A DNA stretch of 8,643 bases from Jatrophihabitans sp. (GCA_004299665.1 SCQZ01000386.1:1-8643); one strand, 5' to 3'; positions 1-6,754 are shown, counted from the first letter of the stretch. Numbers and translations: made by a program. The notes: generated by a model not told the origin, from the sequence alone.

Positions 1-677
1 TCGTCGGCCGGGTCGAGCATCGGGGCGACGACCTCGTCGAAGTAGGCCCGCTCGGCGGGCTCTCGCATCTTGGTGACGATGCGTAGCGGCACGCCGCAGC
101 GGCGGGCCACCCGCACGGCACGGTGCACGCCCTTGTCCGGCGACATGCGGCCGATGAACAGCAAGTACCCGCCGCCGCCCGGCCCGGCCCGGTAGAGGTC
201 CAGGTCGATGCCGTGGTGGATCACGGCGGTGATCGGGACCGGCCCCGCGCGGCGCGCCTGGTCGTGCGAGATCGCCACGATCGCCGCCCGGGTCGCGGCC
301 GCCGCGAAGATGCGCCGGGCATCGGGCGTGAACGGGCCGTGCGCGGTCACGACCACCGGCGGGCCGCGCCGGGCCGCCGCGGCGCCGATCAGCGGCCCGA
401 GCATGGTGTGGTCGTGGATGACGTCCACGCCGCGCAACTCCTCGTAGGCCGCCAGCACGTGCGCCGCCTCGCGGTTGCCCTCCCCCATCGGCTCGATCGG
501 GTCCGGGTACAGGTGAGCGCGGGGCACCGGGCACGTCGACGTGCCGACGGTGAACAGCCGCACGTCGTGACCCAGCCGGCGCAGGCCGCGCGCCAGGTTG
601 TCGACGACCACCTCGGTGCCGCCGTACGCCGGTGGCGGGACCGGCACCCACGGCGGGGCGATCAGTCCGATCCGCAT
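1..677 (-). CDS. GT4-family glycosyltransferase, N-terminal part (runs off left edge)
   Basis: Reading leftwards from ATG at 677 gives 225 codons without a stop; the C-terminus lies outside the window. The start MRIGLIAPPW is preceded by GGGAG at good spacing. The N-terminal Rossmann-like domain carries AYGGTE (residues 17-22), the glycine loop typical of GT4 enzymes that use nucleotide sugars, then VIHDHT (86-91), TAHGPF (111-116) and AISHDQ (135-140). The second domain opens with HHGIDLDLY (154-162) and FIGRMSPDKGVHRAVRVAR (174-192), the classic GT4 donor-domain signature. The family's E-x7-E motif would lie beyond the edge, since these proteins are usually about 340-370 aa. It probably transfers a sugar to a lipid, polysaccharide or small acceptor in the cytoplasm; acceptor and sugar cannot be read from the sequence. 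It lies 128 bp downstream of the 239-aa stress-like protein on the same strand, so it may have its own promoter or be read through from that operon. Confidence 0.93.
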   Translation of the reverse strand, partial: MRIGLIAPPWVPVPPPAYGGTEVVVDNLARGLRRLGHDVRLFTVGTSTCPVPRAHLYPDPIEPMGEGNREAAHVLAAYEELRGVDVIHDHTMLGPLIGAAAARRGPPVVVTAHGPFTPDARRIFAAAATRAAIVAISHDQARRAGPVPITAVIHHGIDLDLYRAGPGGGGYLLFIGRMSPDKGVHRAVRVARRCGVPLRIVTKMREPAERAYFDEVVAPMLDPAD

Positions 678-746
678 CGTCGCTCCCGGGGTGATCGGCG
701 GTTGCTACCTGGTGCCAGTCCACCGCCGGGGCCCCCGCGCGAGCAG

Positions 747-759
747 GGGCCAACGGCCC
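747..759. promoter_or_regulatory. Palindromic box GGGCC-AAC-GGCCC, candidate regulator site
   Basis: Perfect 5-bp inverted repeat with a 3-bp spacer in the gap upstream of the glycosyltransferase, centred about 76 bp before its ATG. Read as the 14-mer starting at 746 it is GGGGC-CAAC-GGCCC, close in shape to DosR/DevR boxes (GGGAC-N4-GNCCC). The same pattern recurs at 792-804 and 6695-6707 and I found no further copy in the window. It could instead be a hairpin in the 3' end of the upstream transcript. Confidence 0.4.
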
Positions 760-791
760 GCCGGGGCCCGTTCCCGCACCCGGGCGGGACG

Positions 792-804
792 GGGCCGAGG
801 GCCC
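792..804. promoter_or_regulatory. Palindromic box GGGCC-GAG-GGCCC, candidate regulator site
   Basis: Second copy of the GGGCC-N3-GGCCC palindrome in the same gap, starting only 2 bp beyond the stop codon of the 239-aa stress-like gene and 45 bp from its sister box (centre to centre). Paired boxes upstream of one promoter are usual for DosR-type activators. Competing explanation: a GACGGG/CCCGTC inverted repeat (788-793 and 802-807) overlaps it, so this could be part of a terminator hairpin for the operon ending at 806; there is no T-tract. Confidence 0.35.
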
Positions 805-805
805 G

Positions 806-1525
806 TCAGCCTGCTGCGTCCGCCGCGGCCCCTGCGGCCCCCGTGCCGCTCGCCGGGCCGACCGGCAGCAGCACCACCGGCGCCGGCGCGTACAACACCG
901 ACTCGCGCACGGTCCGGGCGCGCCCCGCGCCGGTCACGCGCGACCAGCCCAGCACGATCAGGTCGACGTCCTCGGCCCGCGCCACGGTGTGCACGTGCTC
1001 GGCGGGCACGCCGCTGCGCAACTCGATGCGGGTACCGGGCGGGGTACCGCAGCGGTGCAGGAACTCGGCGGTCCAGGCCGAGTGGGCGTGGGTGCGCTGG
1101 TCCCAGAACAGCGGCACCGTCGTCGCGTCGAACACGTGCAGGACGAGCAGCCGCACGCCGGCGAGATCCAGCAGCGCGGCGAACTCCCGCACGGCCTGGG
1201 CCGATTCCGGGCGCCCGTCCAGCGGAAGCAACGCCCGGCCGATGCGGGCACGCCCCGCGCCGGTGTGTGGCGGCACGAGCAGCACGGGCTTGTCCGCGCG
1301 GGCGATGACCGACCAGCCGGGGGCGTCGGGCTCCCCGGGCGCGGCGAGCGCGCCGGCGACGGCACCGGGGTCGCCGAGCGCGGCGACCAGCCGCCGCGCG
1401 AGGTCGGCGTCGTCCAGCCCGCCCTCGACGGGCACCGGCCTGACCCGTGCCCGCAGGACCTCGGCCAGCGACTGCGCCGTCGCCGACACCGGGCCACCGT
1501 CGGCGAGCGTCACCAGGTCTGTCAT
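806..1525 (-). CDS. Universal-stress-like protein, degenerate two-domain form
   Basis: The 239-aa protein reads best as two UspA-like halves. The C-terminal half (about 95-222) has the usual order: RALLPLDGRPESAQAVREF (strand 1 and first helix), VRLLVLHVFD (124-133), a GVPAEHV turn (172-178), DVDLIVLGWS (186-195) and the closing strand APVVLLPVG (215-223). The N-terminal half (1-86) keeps only the outline, ending in a parallel strand KPVLLVPP. The G-2x-G-9x-G-S/T nucleotide loop of ATP-binding Usp proteins is not intact: after LGWS comes RVTGAGRARTVRES, so ATP binding is doubtful. The last 15 residues are a Gly/Ala tail. Its ATG overlaps the stop of the GH65 gene by 4 bp (ATGA), implying translational coupling as the last gene of the operon. 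A cytoplasmic stress or regulatory role is inferred from the family only; its partner is unknown. Confidence 0.85.
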   Translation of the reverse strand: MTDLVTLADGGPVSATAQSLAEVLRARVRPVPVEGGLDDADLARRLVAALGDPGAVAGALAAPGEPDAPGWSVIARADKPVLLVPPHTGAGRARIGRALLPLDGRPESAQAVREFAALLDLAGVRLLVLHVFDATTVPLFWDQRTHAHSAWTAEFLHRCGTPPGTRIELRSGVPAEHVHTVARAEDVDLIVLGWSRVTGAGRARTVRESVLYAPAPVVLLPVGPASGTGAAGAAADAAG

Positions 1526-3678
1526 CGACCCGCCCCCTCTCCGGGCAGCGTGAGGACGGTGACGGTCGAGACGCGCCGGGGCGGGCTGCCGGGGATGCGC
1601 ACCGTGACCGGCCCGTCCGTCTCCACCCGCAACCGGTTCGCCTCGAGCCGCACCCGTAGCCGGCGCCCCAGCGCGCGGAACCGCACCTCAAAGGTGCCCC
1701 AGGCCGACGGCATGACGGGGTCGAGCAGCACCTGCCCCCCGACGACCCGCACCCCCGCGAAGCCGGCCAGCAGGGCGCGCCACACGCCGGCGAGCGTGGC
1801 CATGTGCAGCCCGCCCGCGGTGGTTCCCGTGCGGTCGGCCAGGTCGATCGACACGGCCAGTCGCAGCATCGCCAGCGCGTCGTCCGGTCGGCCGGCGCGG
1901 GCCAGCAGCGCGGCGCTGACCGCCGGCGACAGCGAGGAACCGTGCGCCGTGCGCGGGCCGTAGAAGTCCAGGTTCGGCCCGAGCGAGCCGGGCTCGGTCT
2001 CGTCCGGGACCAGGTAGTGCAGCATCAGCGCGTCCGGCTGCTTGATCAGCTGGGAGCCGGCCACCCGCCGTGAGCCGAGCAGCAGGTCGGCCGCGAGCGG
2101 CGGGGTGCCGACGTCGGCGACGGTCAGCGGCTCCAGCCGGTCGTAGCCGGCGAACTGCTCGTACCGCCGGGTGCGGTGGTCGAAGCCGTCGACCAGCGTG
2201 TCGGCGGTGTGCCGCCACGCCCGGGCCTCGCGGCTACGGCCGCTCGGGTCCACCACGTGCGCCGCACGGCGCAGGTTCCAGCGCGCCATCACGTTGGTGA
2301 AGGCGTTGTCGTCGACCTGTTCGTGGTACTCGTCCGGCCCGATCACACCACGCAGGTGAGCCTGCCGGTCCGCCCCGCGGTCGCACCGCCACAGCCAGTA
2401 CCGCGCGGTCTCGACCAGCAGCCGGCCCGCGGCCGAGTCCGGCGTCACCGGCTCGCCGCACCACTCGGAGCAGAACGCGGCGCCCCATGCCACGTCCGCG
2501 GTGATGTGCTCCTCCTGCTGACCGGTGCGGATCGCCACCACCTGCCCGCCGAGCGAGCCCGACGACGGGGTCACGTCGGTGCCGTCGGCGGCCGACTCCC
2601 ACGGGAAACGCGCTCCGGCTCCGCCCAGGCGCCGGGCGATCGCGCGCGCAGCGTCGAGCCGGTGCGCCCGGTACCGCACCATCGCCTCGGCCGCCCCGGG
2701 GTTGATGGAGGCGAGCGCGGGCAGCACGAAGACGTCGGCGTCCCAGAACACGTGGCCGTCGTAGGCCGGCCCGCTCACCCCGCGGGCGCCGACGCCCAGC
2801 TCCTCGAGGGCCGCGGTCTGCGACCACAGCTGGAACAGCGCGAAGCGCACGGCGAGCTGGATCGGCGGGTCGTCCGGGATGCGGACGTCGACGCCGGACC
2901 AGCGCCGGCCCCACTCGGCCCGCTGGTCGTGCAGCAGCCGCTCGAAGCCCAGGCGTGTTGCCCGGCCGAGCAGGTCGGCAGCGGCGGCCGGATGCGGCCG
3001 GCGGCGCGGGTCGGGCAGGTAGGCCGCGATGCGCTCGACGATGCGGCGCTCACCCTCGTCCCGGGTGTGCTGCTGCGCGGCCACCGCCAGCCCGCCGGTG
3101 ACCGAACCGACCCGGACCGCCGCCGTGTCACCGGGTGGATCACCGGCCGGCAGGCCGCTCAGGGGCGGGCCGGGGTGCAGCGCCGCGGACCACCCCTCGG
3201 CGCGCAGCAGCATCACCCCGGGCATCGACGCACTCGCGAACCGCGCGGTCCGCAGCGGCACCGCCACCGGATCGGTCTGCTCCCGCACCAGCACCCCGGT
3301 GCGCAGGTCGAGGCTGCGGCGCTCGTGCCGTACCGGCCCGACGGACGCCAGCCGGGTCCACCCGGGCAGCGCCATCAGGTGCTGCGTGCTGCCGGTGTTC
3401 TGGTAGATGCCGGCGGCCACCACCAGCTGCGCCGACCCTTCGGGCTCCTCCTCGACGGCGCCGCGGGTGCCGACACCGCCGGATCCGACCGCCAGCAGCG
3501 TCTCGCTGACGCGCTGCCGCAGCGGGTCCTCGCCGGTCTCGCTGATCACCCAGGCGGCGTCCGCCTGCGACTCGGGCGCCGCCGCCTCCTGTCCCGCCGC
3601 GACGTCCGGGTCCGTGCGCGCGAGCCGCGTGCGCACGGCGGATCGCTTCAGCGGGGCGGGCTCTCGGGGCGGCGCCAC
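1522..3678 (-). CDS. Glycoside hydrolase family 65 protein (disaccharide phosphorylase or hydrolase)
   Basis: The 718-aa protein carries the GH65 hallmarks. An N-terminal beta-sandwich (about 40-270) includes SETLLAVGSGGVGTRGA and EEE. The (alpha/alpha)6 catalytic barrel has FWDAD (311-315), FPWES (358-362), HITADVAWG (391-399), GPDEYHEQVDDNAFTN (447-462, E450 the expected general acid) and IKQPDALM (545-552). It also has HGSSLS (579-584), which holds phosphate in family phosphorylases, and GGLHMATLAGVW (622-633). A small C-terminal beta domain follows. Members act on trehalose, kojibiose, maltose or nigerose, releasing beta-glucose 1-phosphate and glucose, or hydrolyse trehalose; the substrate cannot be decided here. 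At 718 aa it is slightly shorter than most (about 750-790). The GTG start is chosen for its GGAGGA site 9 bp upstream. It overlaps the preceding 90-aa gene by 31 bp and the following gene by 4 bp. No beta-phosphoglucomutase, the frequent partner of these phosphorylases, lies in the window. Probably cytoplasmic: no signal peptide. Confidence 0.93.
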   Translation of the reverse strand: MAPPREPAPLKRSAVRTRLARTDPDVAAGQEAAAPESQADAAWVISETGEDPLRQRVSETLLAVGSGGVGTRGAVEEEPEGSAQLVVAAGIYQNTGSTQHLMALPGWTRLASVGPVRHERRSLDLRTGVLVREQTDPVAVPLRTARFASASMPGVMLLRAEGWSAALHPGPPLSGLPAGDPPGDTAAVRVGSVTGGLAVAAQQHTRDEGERRIVERIAAYLPDPRRRPHPAAAADLLGRATRLGFERLLHDQRAEWGRRWSGVDVRIPDDPPIQLAVRFALFQLWSQTAALEELGVGARGVSGPAYDGHVFWDADVFVLPALASINPGAAEAMVRYRAHRLDAARAIARRLGGAGARFPWESAADGTDVTPSSGSLGGQVVAIRTGQQEEHITADVAWGAAFCSEWCGEPVTPDSAAGRLLVETARYWLWRCDRGADRQAHLRGVIGPDEYHEQVDDNAFTNVMARWNLRRAAHVVDPSGRSREARAWRHTADTLVDGFDHRTRRYEQFAGYDRLEPLTVADVGTPPLAADLLLGSRRVAGSQLIKQPDALMLHYLVPDETEPGSLGPNLDFYGPRTAHGSSLSPAVSAALLARAGRPDDALAMLRLAVSIDLADRTGTTAGGLHMATLAGVWRALLAGFAGVRVVGGQVLLDPVMPSAWGTFEVRFRALGRRLRVRLEANRLRVETDGPVTVRIPGSPPRRVSTVTVLTLPGEGAGR

Positions 3679-3920
3679 CGCCGCCCGTCCTCCGCCGCAC
3701 GCACCCGGGCGTTGTAGTCGCGGTGGGCCGGCCCGACCCGCTCCAGCCGCAGCCGGCCGGCCTCGGCCAGCTCGGCCTCGTACCTCTCGCGGATCTTGGT
3801 GACCGTCTCGCTGTACTCGAGGTCCGCGTCGCGGGTCGCGGCTGCGCGGTCGTGCTCTGCGGCGATCAGCTCACCGTTGCGGACGCCGTCGGCTGCCGTG
3901 GTGACCGGATGGTTCGACAT
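3648..3920 (-). CDS. Small charged helical protein of unknown function
   Basis: The 90-aa protein starts at ATG 3920 with GAGGAG 5 bp upstream, one of the best ribosome sites in the window; a longer in-frame reading to 4019 would run into the acyltransferase gene and lacks support. I do not recognise a family. Residues about 17-78 are rich in Glu, Arg and Ala with no proline except P64, and should form one or two long helices, possibly a coiled coil (DLEYSETVTKIRERYEAELA, 33-52). The tail is basic and proline-rich (RRWRRPESPPR). There is no signal peptide, membrane segment or cysteine. It sits 16 bp after the acyltransferase stop and overlaps the GH65 start by 31 bp in a different frame, so it is almost surely co-transcribed and coupled with both. 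Its place between two enzymes suggests an adaptor or regulatory role, but that is a guess from context. Confidence 0.75.
   Translation of the reverse strand: MSNHPVTTAADGVRNGELIAAEHDRAAATRDADLEYSETVTKIRERYEAELAEAGRLRLERVGPAHRDYNARVRAAEDGRRWRRPESPPR
3688..3693 (-). promoter_or_regulatory. Ribosome binding site GGAGGA for the GH65 gene
   Basis: On the minus strand GGAGGA lies 9 bp before the GTG at 3678. It lies inside the coding region of the 90-aa protein, and it decides the GTG start and so the 31-bp overlap between the two genes. Confidence 0.6.
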
Positions 3921-3936
3921 GGCTGCTCCTCGTGTC

Positions 3937-6657
3937 TCACGGCGTGCCGCGCGGGCCGCGCAGCTGGCGCACCAAGGGGTCCGGGTGCGCCGGCGGCCGG
4001 GCGACCCGGATCCGCGCATCGACCACGTGCAGGCCGTCGGCGCGGGCGATGATCGGGTTCAGGTCGAGTTCGGCGACCGCCGGCAGGTCGTCGGCGAGGA
4101 CGCCGAGCCGGACGATCAGGTCGCGCACGGCGGCGCGGTCGACGACGGGCGCCCCCCGGTAGCCGTCCAGCAGCCAGGACGCGCGCAACTGCGCGACCAG
4201 GTCGTCGGCGGCGTGCTCGGTGAGCGGCGCGAGGCCGAAGGCCCGGTCGTCGAGGACGTCGGTGAGCACACCCCCGGCCCCGATCATGACGAGCTGGCCG
4301 CACTGGCGGTCGTGGACGATGCCCCCGATGAGTTCGGTCCCGGGACCGATCATCGGCTGCAGCAGGACCCGCCCGTCGGACCGGCCCGCGAGCTCGCGCA
4401 CGGCGGCGCGCAGTTGGGCCTCGCCGGTGATGGCGAGATGGACGCCGCCCATCTCGGTCTTGTGCAGGCCCGGTGCGGCGAGCTTGGCCACCAGCGGGTA
4501 ACCCAGGCCGGTCGCGGCCGCGACCGCGGCGTCGGGACCGGTCACGACCGCCTGCGGGCAGACCGGGATGCCGTAGCCGGTGAGCACCGCGTGCGTGTCC
4601 TCGGTCGTGAGCCAGTCGCGCCCGTCGCGCAGCGCCGCGTCGACGACGGCACGGGCGGCACCCGCCTCGATGCCGGCCGGCCGGACCGGTGCCGCGGCCG
4701 GCGCCGCCCGCAGGCGGCCGTACCGGTGCGCGACGCCGAGCGCGGCGACGGCCTCCTCCGGGAAGGTGAACACCGGCATCCGGTTCCGGGTGCCCGGCAG
4801 CTCCCGCGACCCGGACCTGCCGCCGACCGACACGGCGAGCAGCGGCTTGTCGCTGCCGGCCGCGGCCGCGGCGACCGCGTCGCCCATGGCCGTGGGATCG
4901 GTGATCGCGACGTCGGTGAACACGCTGACCACGGCGTCGACCGACGCCGATGCCAGCACCGTGCGCAGCACGGCCGTGGCGACATCGGGCTGTACGGCGG
5001 CACCCAGGTCGAGCGGGTTCGTCGCGGACGTGCCGAGCTGCCGCAGGGCGGCGTCGGTGGCCGGATCGAGATCGGCGACCACGAGTCCGGCCTCCAGCAG
5101 CGCGTCGGCAGCGAGGATCTCCGGGCCGCCGGAGTTGCCGACGATTGCCACCCGCGGACCGCGCGGCAGCGGCTGGTCGCACAGCACCCGCGACGCGTCG
5201 AGCAGTTCGCGCATGGTGCGCATCCGCAGCACCCCGGAGGCGCGCAGCAGCGCGTCGACGGCGATGTCCGAGGAGGCGGCCGCCGCGGTGTGCGAGCGGC
5301 CGGCGGCCTGCCCGGCGGCGGTGCGCCCAGACTTCACGATCAGCACCGGCTTGTGCCGCGTCACGCCCGTCGCGATGCGTACGAACCGGTGCGGGTCCCC
5401 GATCGACTCCAGGTAGCCGGCGATGACCCGCACCTTCGGGTCGGCATCCCATGCGAGCAGCAGGTCGTTGCCGCCGACGTCGGACTTGTTGCCGATCGAC
5501 ACGAACTGCCCGACCCCCAGGTGCACCCGAGCCGCAGCCGCCAGCAGGGCGGCGCCGAACGCGCCGGACTGGGCCAGCACCGCGAGGGATCCGGGGCGGC
5601 GCGCCAGCGTGGCGAAGGTGGCGTCCAGCCGCGTCGCCGGGTCCGTGTTGACCACCCCGAGGCAGTTCGGCCCCACCAGCCGCATCCCGTGGGCGCGGGC
5701 CAGGGCCAGCACCTGGTCCTGCAGTGCGATGCCGGCCGGGCCCACCTCGCCGAAGCCGGCGCCGAGCAGGACCACCGCGCGCACGCCGCGCTCGCCAAGG
5801 CCGCGCACGGCCTCCGCGACCGCCGCGGCCGGCAGCGCGACGACGGCGAGGTCCGGCGCCTCGGGCAGTTGCGACGCGGTGGGGACGCAGCGCACGCCGA
5901 GCACCTCGTCGCGCCGCGGGTTGACGGCGTACACCGCACCGGTGAATCCGGCGTCGAGGATGTTGCGCAGCACCTCGTGGCCGACCGTTCCGGACCGCTG
6001 CCCGGCACCGACCACCACCACCGACCGCGGCGCGAGCAGCGGCCGCAGGCTCGCGACCTCGGCGGCCTGCTCGCGCGCCGATATCGCCGCGACCACGGCC
6101 TGCGTCAGCTCGAGACCGAACTCGACGCGTGCCTCGCCGTGCTCGGTGCGGGTGGTGGCGGCGAAGCCGAGATCGTGCAGCACCTGCAGCATCGGCGCGT
6201 TGGACGCCAGCACGTCCCCGATCAGGTGACGCACGCCCTGCGCCCGCGCGATCGCGATCAGGTGCTCCAGCAGCAGCGTGCCGATGCCGGTGTGCTGCAC
6301 CGCGTCGGCCACCAGCAGCCCGAACTCGGCGGCCGCGGTCCCGGAGTGGGCCCCGGAATCGGTCCCGGAGCCGGTCCCGGGTTCCGTCTCGAACCCGCCG
6401 ACCCCGACGAGCTCGCCGTCGGCGAAGGCGCCGAGCGCGCAGCGCCCCTCGCCGGGCTGCACCAGGTGGGCGGCGTACCGGCCGGCGCCCTCACGATCGA
6501 ACGCGAAGTAGCGGCGGTAGATCGACTCGTCGGAGGAGCGGTCGTGCAGCCCGAGCACCGCGGCCCGGTCGTCCGGATGCAGCCGGCGGATGTGCACCAC
6601 CCGCCCGTCGCGCGTCAGCGTGTCGACGTCGTCATCGAGGATCTGCAGCGCTGCCAC
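3937..6657 (-). CDS. GNAT-acyl-CoA synthetase (NDP-forming) fusion, Pat-type protein lysine acyltransferase
   Basis: The 906-aa fusion has an N-terminal GNAT acetyltransferase domain (about 20-185) with the acyl-CoA loop QHTGIG (121-126). An NDP-forming acyl-CoA synthetase module follows: CoA-binding Rossmann domain (VVVVGAGQRSGTVG, 213-226), the flavodoxin-like pair with VGPNCLGVVNT (328-338), AQSGAFGAALL (362-372) and GNKSDVGGNDLL (389-400), then an ATP-grasp domain (about 680-885) with AKLAAPGLHKTEMGGV and AELDLNPI. The His aligning with the phosphohistidine of active synthetases is present (H456) in a SHTAAAA context instead of the common SHTGALAG. This GNAT-first order is the reverse of Salmonella Pat and matches Streptomyces lividans PatA, which acetylates acyl-CoA/acetoacetyl-CoA synthetases and so silences them. 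The same role is inferred here. GTG 6657 is chosen for its GGAGG 9 bp upstream. It is the first gene of the operon, 16 bp before the 90-aa gene, and divergent from the WS/DGAT gene. A 12-bp repeat inserts Gly/Ser-rich sequence at residues 92-107. Confidence 0.92.
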   Translation of the reverse strand: MAALQILDDDVDTLTRDGRVVHIRRLHPDDRAAVLGLHDRSSDESIYRRYFAFDREGAGRYAAHLVQPGEGRCALGAFADGELVGVGGFETEPGTGSGTDSGAHSGTAAAEFGLLVADAVQHTGIGTLLLEHLIAIARAQGVRHLIGDVLASNAPMLQVLHDLGFAATTRTEHGEARVEFGLELTQAVVAAISAREQAAEVASLRPLLAPRSVVVVGAGQRSGTVGHEVLRNILDAGFTGAVYAVNPRRDEVLGVRCVPTASQLPEAPDLAVVALPAAAVAEAVRGLGERGVRAVVLLGAGFGEVGPAGIALQDQVLALARAHGMRLVGPNCLGVVNTDPATRLDATFATLARRPGSLAVLAQSGAFGAALLAAAARVHLGVGQFVSIGNKSDVGGNDLLLAWDADPKVRVIAGYLESIGDPHRFVRIATGVTRHKPVLIVKSGRTAAGQAAGRSHTAAAASSDIAVDALLRASGVLRMRTMRELLDASRVLCDQPLPRGPRVAIVGNSGGPEILAADALLEAGLVVADLDPATDAALRQLGTSATNPLDLGAAVQPDVATAVLRTVLASASVDAVVSVFTDVAITDPTAMGDAVAAAAAGSDKPLLAVSVGGRSGSRELPGTRNRMPVFTFPEEAVAALGVAHRYGRLRAAPAAAPVRPAGIEAGAARAVVDAALRDGRDWLTTEDTHAVLTGYGIPVCPQAVVTGPDAAVAAATGLGYPLVAKLAAPGLHKTEMGGVHLAITGEAQLRAAVRELAGRSDGRVLLQPMIGPGTELIGGIVHDRQCGQLVMIGAGGVLTDVLDDRAFGLAPLTEHAADDLVAQLRASWLLDGYRGAPVVDRAAVRDLIVRLGVLADDLPAVAELDLNPIIARADGLHVVDARIRVARPPAHPDPLVRQLRGPRGTP
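6337..6384 (-). repeat. 12-bp in-frame tandem repeat, four units, inside the acetyltransferase domain
   Basis: Four consecutive 12-bp units, each beginning GGTCCCGG or GGCCCCGG on the plus strand, lie at 6337-6348, 6349-6360, 6361-6372 and 6373-6384. On the coding strand each gives a four-residue unit x-S/P-G-T/A: EPGT, GSGT, DSGA, HSGT (residues 92-107). Since 12 is a multiple of 3, changes in unit number keep the frame. The insert falls in a loop between the GFETE strand and the AAAEFGLLV strand of the GNAT fold. Confidence 0.85.
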
Positions 6658-6694
6658 AGCTATCAGCCTCCGGTCAGAACGCGCGGATCGGACA

Positions 6695-6707
6695 GGGCCG
6701 GAGGCCC
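6695..6707. promoter_or_regulatory. Palindromic box GGGCC-GGA-GGCCC, candidate regulator site in divergent promoter region
   Basis: Third copy of the GGGCC-N3-GGCCC palindrome, in the gap between the divergent acyltransferase and WS/DGAT genes. It is centred about 111 bp before the WS/DGAT start and about 44 bp before the acyltransferase start. A poor -10-like TAGGGC lies at 6731-6736; if that is used, the box would sit near -42 of the WS/DGAT promoter, where a DosR-type activator would contact the polymerase. For the acyltransferase the box is too close to the ribosome site to act in the same way. The promoter assignment is speculative. Confidence 0.4.
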
Positions 6708-6754
6708 GGTCGGCCCGGTGCCGTTGGACCTAGGGCGCACCCGCTGTTGGGCCG

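Noticed and set aside
234..246. GGGACCGGCCCC resembling a DosR half-site pair
   Set aside because: It lies inside the glycosyltransferase gene and its spacer is 1 bp instead of 3-4, so it does not match the intergenic boxes.
123..1553. Plus-strand open frame of 476 codons
   Set aside because: It is antisense to the glycosyltransferase and stress-like genes, has Arg/Pro-rich shadow composition and shows no recognisable domain.
705..1691. Minus-strand 328-codon frame across the stress-like gene
   Set aside because: It is an out-of-frame shadow; the 806-1525 frame has the Usp-like fold pattern and the ATGA coupling to GH65.
2176..3717. Plus-strand open frame of 513 codons opposite GH65
   Set aside because: It is a mirror of the GH65 gene, whose motifs are unambiguous on the minus strand; no ribosome site or domain supports it.
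3921..4019. N-terminal extension of the 90-aa protein to 4019
   Set aside because: It would overlap the acyltransferase C-terminus, is Arg-rich, and the ATG at 3920 has a GAGGAG site at ideal spacing.
3866..5452. Minus-strand 528-codon frame overlapping the acyltransferase
   Set aside because: It lies in a different frame within the acyltransferase gene, with Arg/Ala/Gly-rich shadow composition and no domain.
6703..6716. GGCCC-GGTC-GGCCC next to the box at 6695-6707
   Set aside because: It is a direct repeat, not an inverted one, and is likely in GC-rich sequence; not counted as a further box.
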